A stretch of DNA of 64,000 nucleotides from an uncultured Oscillospiraceae bacterium. Its GTDB lineage: Bacteria; Bacillota; Clostridia; Oscillospirales; Oscillospiraceae. The stretch spans positions 1-64,000 of the forward strand of contig CALXCP010000002.1 in NCBI GenBank assembly GCA_944386845.1, read 5' to 3'. Positions within the stretch are counted from its first letter, which is position 1, and each line of letters begins with the position of its first letter. Made by a program: the position numbers and the translations under genes. Shown piece by piece: positions 25,659 to 34,666 of the stretch. The notes beneath the pieces were generated by a model. The model was not told the origin of the DNA and ran no database searches. It worked only from the letters and a program-made list of their open reading frames with translations.

Positions 25659-25687
25659 AATATACCACAGGGGGAGAGGGATGTCAA
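25659..25687 (-). promoter_or_regulatory. Sigma-A promoter of gdx
   Basis: On the minus strand: TTGACA (25687-25682), 17-bp spacer, TATATT (25664-25659). Near-consensus. Confidence 0.85.
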
Positions 25688-25744
25688 GGGCCGCGAAGGC
25701 CCCCGGCATCCCCCTCCCCTGGGGCGCGGGACCCGCGCTCGAGA

Positions 25745-26152
25745 TCAGGGCTGAGAGGCCTTCGGGGCGGCGGCGTCCAGCAGCTGTGCCAGCCGGGCCA
25801 CCATGTCCAGCACCAGCCCGTCGCAGAAGGGCTTTTTCTCCTCCCCCCGGGCCTTGGCGTCGGTGAGCAGATCCACGCAGGTCAGGGTGCCGTGCTGCTG
25901 CCGGAACTCCTGGATCACCGCCCGCTGGGCCTCGGCGGGGGCACCCGCCGCCCCCAGCACCAGGGAGGCTGAGGTCAGTACGCCGCAGGTGGCCCCGCAG
26001 CGCATCCCGGATCCCATGAAGGTGCCCAGGCGATAGGCCTCCTCCGGGTCCATGTTCAGCTTGTCGGCGAAGGTCATCAGCACCGTCTGGCAGCAGTTGT
26101 GGTGCCGCCCCTGGTCGGTCCGCAGCCATTTCGCGTATTCCATCCGATCCAT
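25745..26152 (-). CDS. C_GCAxxG_C_C family protein
   Basis: 135 residues of the redox-type family named for its Cys pattern. Visible: HHNCCQTVL near residue 20, GSGMRCGATCGVLTSASLVLGAAG (the GCAxxG-like core, here CGATCG) near 50-70, and later Cys residues in LTCVDLL and KPFCDG. Often encoded near electron-transfer proteins; may bind an iron-sulfur cluster or exchange disulfides. AGGAG precedes the ATG. Located 56 bp after recG on the same strand, possibly co-transcribed. Biochemical role not established. Confidence 0.88.
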   Translation of the reverse strand: MDRMEYAKWLRTDQGRHHNCCQTVLMTFADKLNMDPEEAYRLGTFMGSGMRCGATCGVLTSASLVLGAAGAPAEAQRAVIQEFRQQHGTLTCVDLLTDAKARGEEKKPFCDGLVLDMVARLAQLLDAAAPKASQP

Positions 26153-26208
26153 ATCCTGTCTCTCCTTCCGCGGCCCCAGGGCCGCTGTTCATTATGATGT
26201 GCGCCCCC

Positions 26209-28281
26209 TCAGTTGAAGGCGTCGGCCTCCTCGGCGAAGAGGGCCCGGATGCGCTCCAGCACCGGCCGGTGCTCCGGCCGGGTCAGCTCCGGGTCCACGG
26301 CGAGCAGCGCCCGGGCGGCGTCCTGGGCCTCCCGGAGCAGCTCCACGTCCTCCGCCAGCGAGGCCACCTTCAGCTGGGGCAGGCCGTGCTGCCGCTGCCC
26401 GAAGAAGTCGCCGGGCCCCCGCAGGCGCAGGTCCTCCTCGGCGATACGGAAGCCGTCGGTGGTGGCGGTGAAGGCCCGCAGCCGGGAGAGCGTCTCCGGC
26501 CCGGTGTTCCGGGTGAGCAGCACGCAGTAGGACTGCCAGCTCCCCCGGCCCACCCGGCCCCGGAGCTGGTGGAGCTGGCTGAGGCCGAAGCGGTCGGCGT
26601 CCTCCACCACCATCAGGGCGGCGTTGGGCACGTCCACCCCCACCTCCACCACCGTGGTGGACACCAGCACCTGGAGCTCTCCCCGGGCGAAGGCGGACAT
26701 GACGGCCTCCTTGTCCCGGGGCTTCATCCGTCCGTGGACACAGCCCACCGTCAGGTCGGGGAACACGTCCCGCTGCAGCTCCCCGGCGTAGGCGGTGGCC
26801 GCCTTCAGGGGCGGGCCCAGGGGGTCTCCCGCCCCCTCCTCCACGGCGGGGCAGACGATGTACACCTGCCGCCCCTCCCCGGTGAGCTTCCGGATGAAGT
26901 TGTACATCCGCTGCCGCTTGTCCTCCCCGATGAGGTAGGTGGCCACCGGCCGCCGGCCGGGGGGGAGCTCCCGGATGACGGACACGTCCAGGTCGCCGTA
27001 CACGATGAGGGCCAGGGTGCGGGGGATGGGGGTGGCCGACATGACCAGGATGTGGGGGCTCTCCCCGGCCTCCCCCTTGCCGGCCAGCAGGGCCCGCTGC
27101 TCCACCCCGAAGCGGTGCTGCTCGTCGGCCACCACCAGGCCCAGCCGGGGGAACCGGACCCCCTGGCTCAGCAGGGCGTGGGTGCCGATGACCAGGTCCA
27201 CCTCACCGGCGGCGATGGCCCGGTGGAGCTCCTTCTTTTCGGCGGGGCGCAGGGAGCCGGTGAGCAGCCCCACCCGCACCCCGGCGGGCTCCAGCAGGGC
27301 GGACAGGGAGCGGAAGTGCTGCTCGGCCAGCAGCTCGGTGGGCACCATCAGGGCGGTCTGCCCCCCGTTTTGGGCGCACATCCAGGCGGCGTACCCCGCC
27401 ACCGCCGTCTTGCCCGAGCCCACGTCCCCCTGGACCAGCCGGTTCATGGGCCGGCCTCCGGCCATGTCGCCGGAGATGTCCTCCATCACCTGCCGCTGAG
27501 CGCCGGTGAGGGGGTAGGGGAGCAGCCTCTGGTACCCGTCCACCGGCGCCGGCTCCATCCGCCAGCCCTTCCGGGCGGTCCGCCGGCCCCGGAGCAGGGC
27601 CAGCCCGGCGGAGAGGTAGAACAGCTCCTCGAACACCAGGCGCCGTCGGGCGACGGCCAGCGTCTCAAAGGAGTCGGGAAAGTGGGCCTGCCGGCAGGCC
27701 CACTCGGCGGCGGCCAGCCGGTGCTCCCGCCGCACCGGCTGGGGCAGAGTCTCGGGCAGCCTTTCGGCGCAGGCCTCCACCGCCTGGCGGGCCAGCCGCA
27801 CCATCAGATGGTTGGTGATGCCCGCCGTCAGCGGGTAGACGGGCAGGATGCAGCCGGTGACCGCCTCGTCCCCCGGGCGCTGGAGCACCGGGTTGGTCAT
27901 CCGGCGGCGTCCCCCCTGGCCCTCCAGCCGGCCGAAGAAGACGTACTCCTCCCCGGGGCGCAGGGCGTCCTTCATCCAGCTCTGGTTGAACCAGGTGACG
28001 TCCGCCGTCCCGGTGGCGTCCACCACCCGGGCCTTCACCAGCTCCAGCCCCCTGCGGATCCGGTTCAGCCGGGGGGCGGCGGCCACCATGGCCCGGACGC
28101 ACACCGGGACGTCCTCGGGGGCGGAGCGGATGGCGCTGCTCCGCCGCCGGTCCTCGTAGTCCCGGGGGTAGTAGGTCAGCAGACTCTCCACGTCGGTGAG
28201 GCCCAGCTTGGCCAGCTTTTTCCCCCGGGCGGGCCCCACGCCGGGGAAGTCGGTGAGGGGGGTATGCAGATCCAGGACCAT
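26209..28281 (-). CDS. recG: ATP-dependent DNA helicase RecG
   Basis: Regresses stalled forks and processes Holliday junctions. 690 residues: N-terminal wedge/OB domain (about 1-240, LTDFPGVGPARGKKLAKLG), helicase domain 1 with Walker A GDVGSGKT and the DEQH box (VVADEQHRFG), helicase domain 2 (SATPIPRTLAL; STTVVEVGVDVPNA; QLRGRVGRG), and the RecG C-terminal region (LRLRGPGDFFGQRQHG). The start at 28281 gives the normal N-terminus; the 24 extra residues of the longer frame come from the AATTAGG repeat upstream. Confidence 0.97.
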   Translation of the reverse strand: MVLDLHTPLTDFPGVGPARGKKLAKLGLTDVESLLTYYPRDYEDRRRSSAIRSAPEDVPVCVRAMVAAAPRLNRIRRGLELVKARVVDATGTADVTWFNQSWMKDALRPGEEYVFFGRLEGQGGRRRMTNPVLQRPGDEAVTGCILPVYPLTAGITNHLMVRLARQAVEACAERLPETLPQPVRREHRLAAAEWACRQAHFPDSFETLAVARRRLVFEELFYLSAGLALLRGRRTARKGWRMEPAPVDGYQRLLPYPLTGAQRQVMEDISGDMAGGRPMNRLVQGDVGSGKTAVAGYAAWMCAQNGGQTALMVPTELLAEQHFRSLSALLEPAGVRVGLLTGSLRPAEKKELHRAIAAGEVDLVIGTHALLSQGVRFPRLGLVVADEQHRFGVEQRALLAGKGEAGESPHILVMSATPIPRTLALIVYGDLDVSVIRELPPGRRPVATYLIGEDKRQRMYNFIRKLTGEGRQVYIVCPAVEEGAGDPLGPPLKAATAYAGELQRDVFPDLTVGCVHGRMKPRDKEAVMSAFARGELQVLVSTTVVEVGVDVPNAALMVVEDADRFGLSQLHQLRGRVGRGSWQSYCVLLTRNTGPETLSRLRAFTATTDGFRIAEEDLRLRGPGDFFGQRQHGLPQLKVASLAEDVELLREAQDAARALLAVDPELTRPEHRPVLERIRALFAEEADAFN

Positions 28282-28301
28282 GGGGGCACCACCTTTCGGG
28301 G

Positions 28302-28390
28302 GAATTAGAAATTGAGAGTGGAGAGTGAAGAGTGAAGAGTGGAGATAGTTCACGAAAATTAGGAATTAGGAATGAGGAATTAGGAATTTT
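28302..28390. repeat. AATTAGGAATTAG-type intergenic repeat, copy 2
   Basis: Run of AATTAGGAATTAGGAAT with GAGAGTGAAGAGTGAAGAG. Sits directly upstream of the recG ribosome site. Same word set as copies at 1303, 40161, 40800 and 45384. Confidence 0.7.
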
Positions 28391-28429
28391 CTGAGTCGGG
28401 GCGGGTCCGGATTTGCCGTAGGGGCGGCC

Positions 28430-28603
28430 CCGTGTGGCCGCCCGGTGGCGGATACTCCCGGCACCCGACACGCCCCGGCAAAACCACAACATGTAGGGTG
28501 CGACGACCTCGGCGCACCGGTAAGGGGCGGCTTCGATTCCGAACACGCCCCGGCGAAACCGCAACATGTAGGGCGGGGGCTTGCCCCCGCCGTCGTTCGC
28601 AGG
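28430..28603. repeat. GTAGGG-type tandem repeat tract
   Basis: Contains two direct copies of a 35-bp unit (28469-28503 and 28541-28575: ACACGCCCCGGC then AACATGTAGGG), plus GC-rich self-complementary stretches GGGGCGGCCCC/GGCCGCCC and GGCGGGGGC/GCCCCCGCC. No credible gene; short ORFs here are repeat-derived. Confidence 0.6.
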
Positions 28604-28895
28604 GACCCACGCCCCAGTGACCACCCACGCAAGGCGCCGCATCATCGGGGGCAGCCGGTTTTTCGCCTACCCACGGGCGGCAGCAGGCGGGAGCGGGCCG
28701 CGTCGGCTCACGGAGCGCCGGATTTAGAGGCAGGCAAGGAGCAGGATTTGAGGGGAAGGAGATTTTCAAGGACCATGGGTCCTTGAGCCGGTCTTTGGTG
28801 ACTTTCTGCCGGTCCAGAAAGTCACTCGCCCTCAGGCGAAACCGCAGCAGGGCTCTCCGCGACAGACCACCCGATGCGGAGAGGAAACAACGCGG
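28604..28895. repeat. Long interspersed repeat, copy A
   Basis: About 290 bp, nearly repeated at 29035-29320 (copy B), in part at 29377-29460, and again 11 kb away at 40198-40440. Contains two hairpins: CAAGGACC/GGTCCTTG (28767-28785) and GTGACTTTCTG/CAGAAAGTCAC (28798-28825), then CCCTCAGGCGAAACCGC. Frames crossing it give Arg-rich junk peptides. Confidence 0.75.
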
Positions 28896-29034
28896 CAGGG
28901 GCAAGCCCCTGTCCTACCTGTTGCGAATGCGCCGGGGTGTGCCGGACGCCGGAGCCGTATACCGCCGGGCGGCCACGTGGGGCCTCCCCTACGGAAAATC
29001 CGGAACGCTCCAGCACGCTTTCCCACGCCGCAAT

Positions 29035-29320
29035 GACCACCCACGCGAGGCGCCTTGTCGTCGGGAGCGGAAAGTTTCTTCTATTTCCCACGGGCGGCAG
29101 CAGGCGGGAGCGGGCTGCGTCGGCTCACGGAGCGCCGGATTTAGAGGCAGGCAGGGAGCAGGATTTGATGGGAAGGAGATTTTCAAGGACCATGGGTCCT
29201 TGAGCCGGTCTTTGGTGACTTTCTGCCGGTCCAGAAAGTCACTCGCCCTCAGGCGAAACCGCCGTAGGAGTTTCCGCAAGAGACCGCCCGATGCGGGGCG
29301 GGACCGCGGCCCGCCGGGGG
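29035..29320. repeat. Long interspersed repeat, copy B
   Basis: Second copy of the 28604 repeat, with the same two hairpins (29187-29205 and 29218-29245). Over the central 190 bp it differs from copy A at only a few positions; the ends are more diverged. The spacer 28896-29034 between the copies holds no gene. Confidence 0.75.
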
Positions 29321-29376
29321 TCATAGAGGGCAGAGCCCCTTATACCAAAATTGGGCGGTGGGTGGGTATAGATAAA

Positions 29377-29460
29377 TCCCTCAGGCGAAACCGCGGTAGG
29401 ACTTTCCGCAAGAGACCGCCCGATGCGGGGAGGGACCGCGGCCCGGCGGGGACCGGCATC
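29377..29460. repeat. Long interspersed repeat, partial copy C
   Basis: Only the 3' end of the unit (CCCTCAGGCGAAACCGC, then AGAGACCGCCCGATGCGG and GACCGCGGCCCG), matching 29249-29325. The remainder to the pyc promoter (29461-29637) shows no gene; it is T-rich with TTTTTCCC tracts. Confidence 0.65.
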
Positions 29461-29637
29461 GTGCTGATCGTATTGTACCACACTCCGGCCCGGTTGGGGA
29501 CCCCCTGTTTTGCTTTCCACCCGAGAAAAACAAACGTCCTTTTCCGACGCACCGTTGTGTTTTTTCCCAATCCCTTCCTTTGCCCCTCAGCCGGCTCTGT
29601 GTTTTTCTCCAAGGTTTGTCCGGAGAGGGAAAAAAAC

Positions 29638-29666
29638 TTGCAAACTGTATTTGGATTCTATATAAT
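29638..29666 (+). promoter_or_regulatory. Sigma-A promoter of pyc
   Basis: TTGCAA (29638-29643), 17-bp spacer, TATAAT (29661-29666), about 68 bp before the pyc start. Confidence 0.85.
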
Positions 29667-29734
29667 TTAAACATCAAAGGTGATGCGCCTCCGGGGCGCT
29701 CTGCACTTCAACGAGGAAGGAAGGATGTATCCCA

Positions 29735-32700
29735 ATGGCAGTCATGGAATTCAAAAAAGTCCTGGTGGCCAACCGGGGTGAGATCGCCATCCGGGTGTTC
29801 CGGGCCTGCTACGACCTGGGGCTGCACACGGTGGCCATCTACTCCAACGAGGACACCAACAGCCTCTTCCGCATCAAGGCGGACGAGGCCTACCTCATCG
29901 GCGAGAACAAGAGCCCCCTGGGCGCCTATCTGGACATCCCCTCCATCATCGACCTGGCCAAGCGCCGGGGGGTGGACGCCATCCACCCCGGCTACGGCTT
30001 CCTGAGCGAGAACGCCGATTTCGCCCGGGCCTGCGAGGAGAGCGGCATCAAGTTCATCGGCCCCAGCTCCGACGTGCTGGCCCAGATGGGCGACAAGCTG
30101 GCCGCCAAGGCCACCGCCATCGCCTGCGGCGTGCCCATCATTCCCGGCTCCACCGAGCCGCTGAAGGACGCCGATGAGGCGGTTTCCATCGCCAAGAGCT
30201 ACGGCTTCCCCATCATCCTCAAGGCGGCCGCCGGCGGCGGCGGCCGCGGCATGCGCCGCTGCGACAGCGAGGAGGATGTCCGCCGGGAGTTCCATCTGGT
30301 GAAGAACGAGGCCAAGAAGGCCTTCGGCAACGAGGACATCTTCATCGAGAAGTTCCTGGTGGAGCCCAAGCACATCGAGGTGCAGATCCTGGCCGACGAG
30401 CACGGCAACGTGATGCACCTGGGGGAGCGGGACTGCTCCCTGCAGCGCCGGTACCAGAAGGTGGTGGAGTTCGCCCCCGCCTGGTCGGTGCCCAAGGCCA
30501 CGGTGGACGCCCTCCGGGCCGACGCGGTGAAGATCGCCAAGCACGTGGGCTACATGAACGCCGGCACCGTGGAGTTCCTGGTGGACAAGACCACCGGGCA
30601 GCACTACTTCATCGAGATGAATCCCCGCATCCAGGTGGAGCACACCGTCACCGAGATGGTCACCGGCATCGACCTGGTCCGCGCCCAGATCCTCGTCGCC
30701 GAGGGGCACCCCCTCTCCCATCCCCAGATCGGCCTGAACAGCCAGGACGACCTGCAGATCCGGGGCTACTCCATCCAGTGCCGGGTCACCACCGAGGACC
30801 CGGCCAACAACTTCGCCCCCGACACCGGGCGCATCACCGCCTACCGCTCGGGCGGCGGCTTTGGCGTCCGGCTGGACGGCGGCAACGCCGCGGCGGGCAC
30901 CGTCATCTCCCCCTACTATGACTCCCTGCTGGTGAAGGTGACCACCATCGACAACACCTTCCCCGGCGTGTGCCAGAAGGCCATCCGGGCCATCAACGAG
31001 ATCCACATCCGGGGCGTCAAGACCAACATCCCCTTCGTCACCAAGATCCTCACCCATCCCCAGTTCCAGGCCGGCAAGTGCCACACCAAGTTCATCGACG
31101 ACACCCCCGAGCTCTTCGACATCCGCAACAGCAAGGACCGGGCCACCCGGGTGCTGAAGTACATCGCCAACATCCAGGTCCGCAACCCGGACGCCGACCG
31201 CAAGCAGTACGACGCCCCCCGGTTCCCCCAGCCCACCGGCAAGCCGCTCCACGGCCTGAAGGAGCTGCTGGACAGCCAGGGGCCCGACGCCGTGAAGCGG
31301 TGGGTGCTGGACCAGAAGAAGCTGCTCATCACCGACACCACCATGCGGGACGCCCACCAGTCCCTGCTCTCCACCCGGATGCGCACCCGGGACATGCTCA
31401 AGGGGGCCGAGGGCATGGCCGAGATCCTGGCCGACTGCTTCTCCCTGGAGATGTGGGGCGGCGCCACCTTCGACGTGGCCTTCCGCTTCCTGCACGAGTC
31501 CCCCTGGGAGCGGCTGATCAAGCTGCGGGAGCTCATCCCCAACATCCCCTTCCAGATGCTCTTCCGGGGCGCCAACGCCGTGGGCTACACCAACTACCCC
31601 GACAACCTCATCCGGGCCTTCGTGGCCGAGTCGGCCAAGTGCGGCATCGACGTGTTCCGCATCTTTGACTCGCTGAACTGGGTCCCCGGCATGGAGATCG
31701 CCATGGACGAGGTGCTCAAGCAGAACAAGCTGTGCGAGGCCACCATCTGCTACACCGGCGACATCCTGGACCCCAAGCGGGACAAGTACACGCTGAAATA
31801 CTACGTGGACCTGGCCAAGGAGCTGGAGAAGCGGGGGGCCCACCTGCTGGCCATCAAGGACATGTCCGGCCTGCTGAAGCCCTACGCCGCCAAGAAGCTG
31901 GTCTCCACCCTGAAGCAGGAGGTGGGCCTGCCCATCCACCTGCACACCCACGACACCACCGCCAACCAGGTGGCCACCTATCTCATGGCCGCCGAGGCGG
32001 GGGTGGACATCGTGGACTGCGCCACCGCCTCCCTGTCCTCCCTCACCAGCCAGCCCTCCCTCAACGCCGTGGTGGCCGCCCTGCAGGGGCAGGAGCGGGA
32101 CACCGGCCTGGACCTGCAGGAGCTGCAGCGGCTGGACAACTACTGGGCCGACGTGCGCCTGCGCTACGCCAGCTTCGACGAGGGCCTGAAGAGCCCCACC
32201 ACCGACATCTACCGCTACGAGATCCCCGGCGGGCAGTACACCAACCTGTATCCCCAGGTGGTCTCCCTGGGCCTGGGCCCCCGGTTCGAGGAAGTCAAGG
32301 AGATGTACCGCACCGTCAACGAGATGCTGGGCGACATCGTCAAGGTCACCCCGTCCTCCAAGATGGTGGGCGACCTGGCCATCTTCATGGTGCAGAACGG
32401 TCTGACCCCCGACAACATCCTGGAGAAGGGCAGGAGCCTCTCCTTCCCCGACAGCGTGGTCAGCTACTTCAAGGGCATGATGGGTCAGCCCGCCTGGGGC
32501 TTCCAGCCCGAGGGACTGCAGGAGGTCGTCCTCAAGGGCGAGGAGCCCATCACCTGCCGCCCCGGCGAGCTGCTGCCCGCCGTGGACTTCGAGGCCGTCC
32601 GCAAGGAGATGGAGCGCTTCATGGATCCCGCCGAGATCAGCATGCGGGCCGTCATCTCCTACTGCCTCTACCCCAAGGTCTTTGAGGAGTACTGGAAGCA

Positions 32701-33175
32701 CCGCCAGGACTACGGTTACCTGATGCGGATGGGCAGCCACGTGTTCTTCAACGGCATGGCCCTGGGCGAGACCAACAAGATCAACATCGAGGACGGCAAG
32801 ACCCTGGTGATCAAGTACCTGGGCCTGGGCGACGTGGACGAGGAGGGCAACCGCACCGTCCAGTTCGAGCTCAACGGCATGCGCCGTGAGGTCTCGGTGC
32901 CCGACCCCGCCGCCGTGGCCACCGCCAAGCAGGTCACCCTGGCCGACCCGGAGGACAAGAGCCAGGTGGGGGCCTCCATCCCCGGCATGGTGTCCAAGAT
33001 CAACGTCAAGCCGGGCGACAAGGTAGAGGAGAACCAGGTGCTGGCCGTGATCGAGGCCATGAAGATGGAGACCTCCGTGGTGGCCCGCATGGCGGGTACC
33101 GTGGACCAGATCCTGGTCAAGGAGGGCGACAACGTCAAGGCCGGCGAGCTGCTCATGACCATCGGCACCCGCTGA
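29735..33175 (+). CDS. pyc: Pyruvate carboxylase
   Basis: Carboxylates pyruvate to oxaloacetate using ATP and biotin, refilling C4 acids. 1,146 residues, full length: biotin carboxylase domain (about 5-455; ATP loop KAAAGGGGRGMR; EMNPRIQVEHTVTEMVTGIDLV), carboxyltransferase domain (about 525-800; DTTMRDAHQSLLSTRMRTRD; metal site HLHTHDTTANQ), tetramerisation region, and a C-terminal biotinyl domain with EAMKMET, biotin Lys at about 1110. ATG 29735 is used; ATG 29744 is possible. Single-gene unit with its own promoter and terminator; not the split two-subunit type. Confidence 0.98.
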   Translation: MAVMEFKKVLVANRGEIAIRVFRACYDLGLHTVAIYSNEDTNSLFRIKADEAYLIGENKSPLGAYLDIPSIIDLAKRRGVDAIHPGYGFLSENADFARACEESGIKFIGPSSDVLAQMGDKLAAKATAIACGVPIIPGSTEPLKDADEAVSIAKSYGFPIILKAAAGGGGRGMRRCDSEEDVRREFHLVKNEAKKAFGNEDIFIEKFLVEPKHIEVQILADEHGNVMHLGERDCSLQRRYQKVVEFAPAWSVPKATVDALRADAVKIAKHVGYMNAGTVEFLVDKTTGQHYFIEMNPRIQVEHTVTEMVTGIDLVRAQILVAEGHPLSHPQIGLNSQDDLQIRGYSIQCRVTTEDPANNFAPDTGRITAYRSGGGFGVRLDGGNAAAGTVISPYYDSLLVKVTTIDNTFPGVCQKAIRAINEIHIRGVKTNIPFVTKILTHPQFQAGKCHTKFIDDTPELFDIRNSKDRATRVLKYIANIQVRNPDADRKQYDAPRFPQPTGKPLHGLKELLDSQGPDAVKRWVLDQKKLLITDTTMRDAHQSLLSTRMRTRDMLKGAEGMAEILADCFSLEMWGGATFDVAFRFLHESPWERLIKLRELIPNIPFQMLFRGANAVGYTNYPDNLIRAFVAESAKCGIDVFRIFDSLNWVPGMEIAMDEVLKQNKLCEATICYTGDILDPKRDKYTLKYYVDLAKELEKRGAHLLAIKDMSGLLKPYAAKKLVSTLKQEVGLPIHLHTHDTTANQVATYLMAAEAGVDIVDCATASLSSLTSQPSLNAVVAALQGQERDTGLDLQELQRLDNYWADVRLRYASFDEGLKSPTTDIYRYEIPGGQYTNLYPQVVSLGLGPRFEEVKEMYRTVNEMLGDIVKVTPSSKMVGDLAIFMVQNGLTPDNILEKGRSLSFPDSVVSYFKGMMGQPAWGFQPEGLQEVVLKGEEPITCRPGELLPAVDFEAVRKEMERFMDPAEISMRAVISYCLYPKVFEEYWKHRQDYGYLMRMGSHVFFNGMALGETNKINIEDGKTLVIKYLGLGDVDEEGNRTVQFELNGMRREVSVPDPAAVATAKQVTLADPEDKSQVGASIPGMVSKINVKPGDKVEENQVLAVIEAMKMETSVVARMAGTVDQILVKEGDNVKAGELLMTIGTR

Positions 33176-33200
33176 CCCGATCCCCGCGCGACGACATGCG

Positions 33201-33235
33201 AACGGCCCCCGGCGCTGCAGCGCCGGGGGCCGTTT
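33201..33235 (+). terminator. Terminator of pyc
   Basis: Perfect 14-bp stem (33201-33214 with 33221-33234), 6-nt loop, short T run. Confidence 0.75.
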
Positions 33236-33293
33236 CATGCCCACTGGGGCGCCCCTTCTGCCGGGGGCGCCGCGCTTGAGAGGAAAATAGGGC

Positions 33294-33338
33294 TTGACAG
33301 GGGGAAGGAGAAGTGTTATGGTTAATTACACAAGTAAT
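33294..33338 (+). promoter_or_regulatory. Promoter and operator of the YtrA-type operon
   Basis: TTGACA (33294-33299), 17 bp, TATGGT (33317-33322), followed by the dyad ATTAC-N4-GTAAT (33325-33338) over the expected start point. A dyad at +1 before a GntR/YtrA gene fits autorepression. Confidence 0.75.
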
Positions 33339-33377
33339 GAACCAATGCACCAGAGCCGCGCCAAAGGAGGTGGTCCC

Positions 33378-33761
33378 GTGCACGGAAGCCTCAGCGAGCA
33401 GTCGCTGATCTATCTGCAGATCGCCCGGATGCTGGAGGACGACATCCTCCGGGGCATCTACCGGGAGGAGGAGCAGGTCCCCTCCACCAACGAGCTGGCC
33501 CGGGCCTACAACATCAACCCCGCCACCGCCGCCAAGGGCATCAACCTGCTGGTGGCCGGCGGCATCCTCTACAAGCGCCGGGGCATCGGCATGTTCGTGG
33601 CCCCCGGCGCGGGGGAGAAGGTGCGGGACAAGCGCCGCGCCGCCTTTTACGAGGGGTACGTCCGCCCCCTGATCCGGGAGGGCCGGTCCCTCGGGCTGGA
33701 CGAGGGGGCGCTGCTGGACATGGTGGCGAGAGCCGCCCAGGAAGGAGAGAGCGAGACATGA
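33378..33761 (+). CDS. GntR-family regulator, YtrA subfamily
   Basis: 127 residues. Winged helix of the GntR type (IYLQIARMLEDDILRGIYREEEQVPSTNELARAYNINPATAAKGINLLVAGGILYKRRGIGMFV), then a short helical tail as in YtrA proteins, without a large ligand domain. Start is GTG at 33378, six bases after AAAGGAGGTGG; upstream in-frame codons fall in the promoter. The stop overlaps the ABC ATPase start (ATGA). YtrA-type regulators usually repress the ABC genes that follow, often responding to wall-active compounds. Confidence 0.92.
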   Translation: MHGSLSEQSLIYLQIARMLEDDILRGIYREEEQVPSTNELARAYNINPATAAKGINLLVAGGILYKRRGIGMFVAPGAGEKVRDKRRAAFYEGYVRPLIREGRSLGLDEGALLDMVARAAQEGESET

Positions 33762-34654
33762 CCACCCGAGAGACCAACGCCCTGATGGCCCGGGGCGTGT
33801 GCAAGGCCTACGGCCAGCTGAAGGTGCTGGACGGGCTGGACCTGACCGTGGAGCCGGGGAAGATCTACGGCCTCATCGGCCGCAACGGGGCGGGCAAGAC
33901 CACCCTGCTGAGCATCCTCACCGCCCAGAACACCCTGGACGCGGGGGAGGTGACCTACGGCGGGCAGCCGGTGTGGGAGAACCAGTGGGCGCTGGACCAC
34001 CTGTGCTTCTCCCGGGAGCTCCAGCCCACCCAGAACGGGGCCCAGAACCCCCAGAAGGTGCGGGACTATCTCCGGGCGGCCGCCGCTTTCCTGCCCCGCT
34101 GGGACCGGGAGTACGCTGCCCGGCTGCTGGAGGAGTTCCGGCTGGAGCCCCGGAAGAAGATCGGGCAGCTGTCCAAGGGGCAGATGTCCATGGTGACCAT
34201 CCTGGTGGCCCTGGCCAGCCGGGCCCCCGTCACCATCCTGGACGAGCCGGTGGCCGGCCTGGACGTGGTGATGCGGGAGCGGTTCTACCGCCTGCTGCTG
34301 GACGACTACGCCGAGACGGGCCGCACCTTCATCCTGTCCACCCACATCATCGAGGAGGCCGCTTCGGTGTTCGAGGAGGTCCTCATCCTGGACCGGGGGA
34401 AGATCGTGGAGCACGCCCCCACCGAGGAGCTGGTGGGCCAGTTCGCCTATCTGTCCGGGGCGGAGGAGGAGCTGGACCGGGCCTGCGCCGGGCTGCAAGT
34501 GCTGTCGGAGGAGCGGGTGGGCCGCCGGACCACCCGGGCCGTCCGGGGGACGCCGGAGGCGCTGGAGGCCGCCGGGGCCTTCGACGTGGACCTGGCCCCC
34601 ATGAATCTGCAAAACGTCTTCGTGGCCCTGTGCGGCCACGGGGACGAGCGGTGA
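33758..34654 (+). CDS. ABC transporter ATP-binding protein
   Basis: 298 residues. Walker A is GRNGAGKTT, the signature is LSKGQMSMV and Walker B is VTILDEPVAGLD, with the H-loop in STHIIEEA. The C-terminal 80 residues (about 215-298) form the extra domain common in ABC-2-type exporters of the YtrB/BcrA kind. Works with the two membrane proteins downstream. Start overlaps the regulator stop by four bases. Confidence 0.95.
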   Translation: MTTRETNALMARGVCKAYGQLKVLDGLDLTVEPGKIYGLIGRNGAGKTTLLSILTAQNTLDAGEVTYGGQPVWENQWALDHLCFSRELQPTQNGAQNPQKVRDYLRAAAAFLPRWDREYAARLLEEFRLEPRKKIGQLSKGQMSMVTILVALASRAPVTILDEPVAGLDVVMRERFYRLLLDDYAETGRTFILSTHIIEEAASVFEEVLILDRGKIVEHAPTEELVGQFAYLSGAEEELDRACAGLQVLSEERVGRRTTRAVRGTPEALEAAGAFDVDLAPMNLQNVFVALCGHGDER

Positions 34655-34666
34655 GGGGGTGGGGAC

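Noticed and set aside
28430..29460. CRISPR array
   Set aside because: Repeats are long, few and irregularly spaced, with no unique spacers of even length and no cas genes.
28366..29677. Several ORFs of 60-300 codons in the recG-pyc gap
   Set aside because: All lie in repeats, the peptides repeat with the DNA, are Arg/Pro-rich and lack ribosome sites.
29708..33244. Minus-strand ORF of 1,178 codons opposite pyc
   Set aside because: Shadow frame of a certain pyruvate carboxylase; composition typical of antisense frames.
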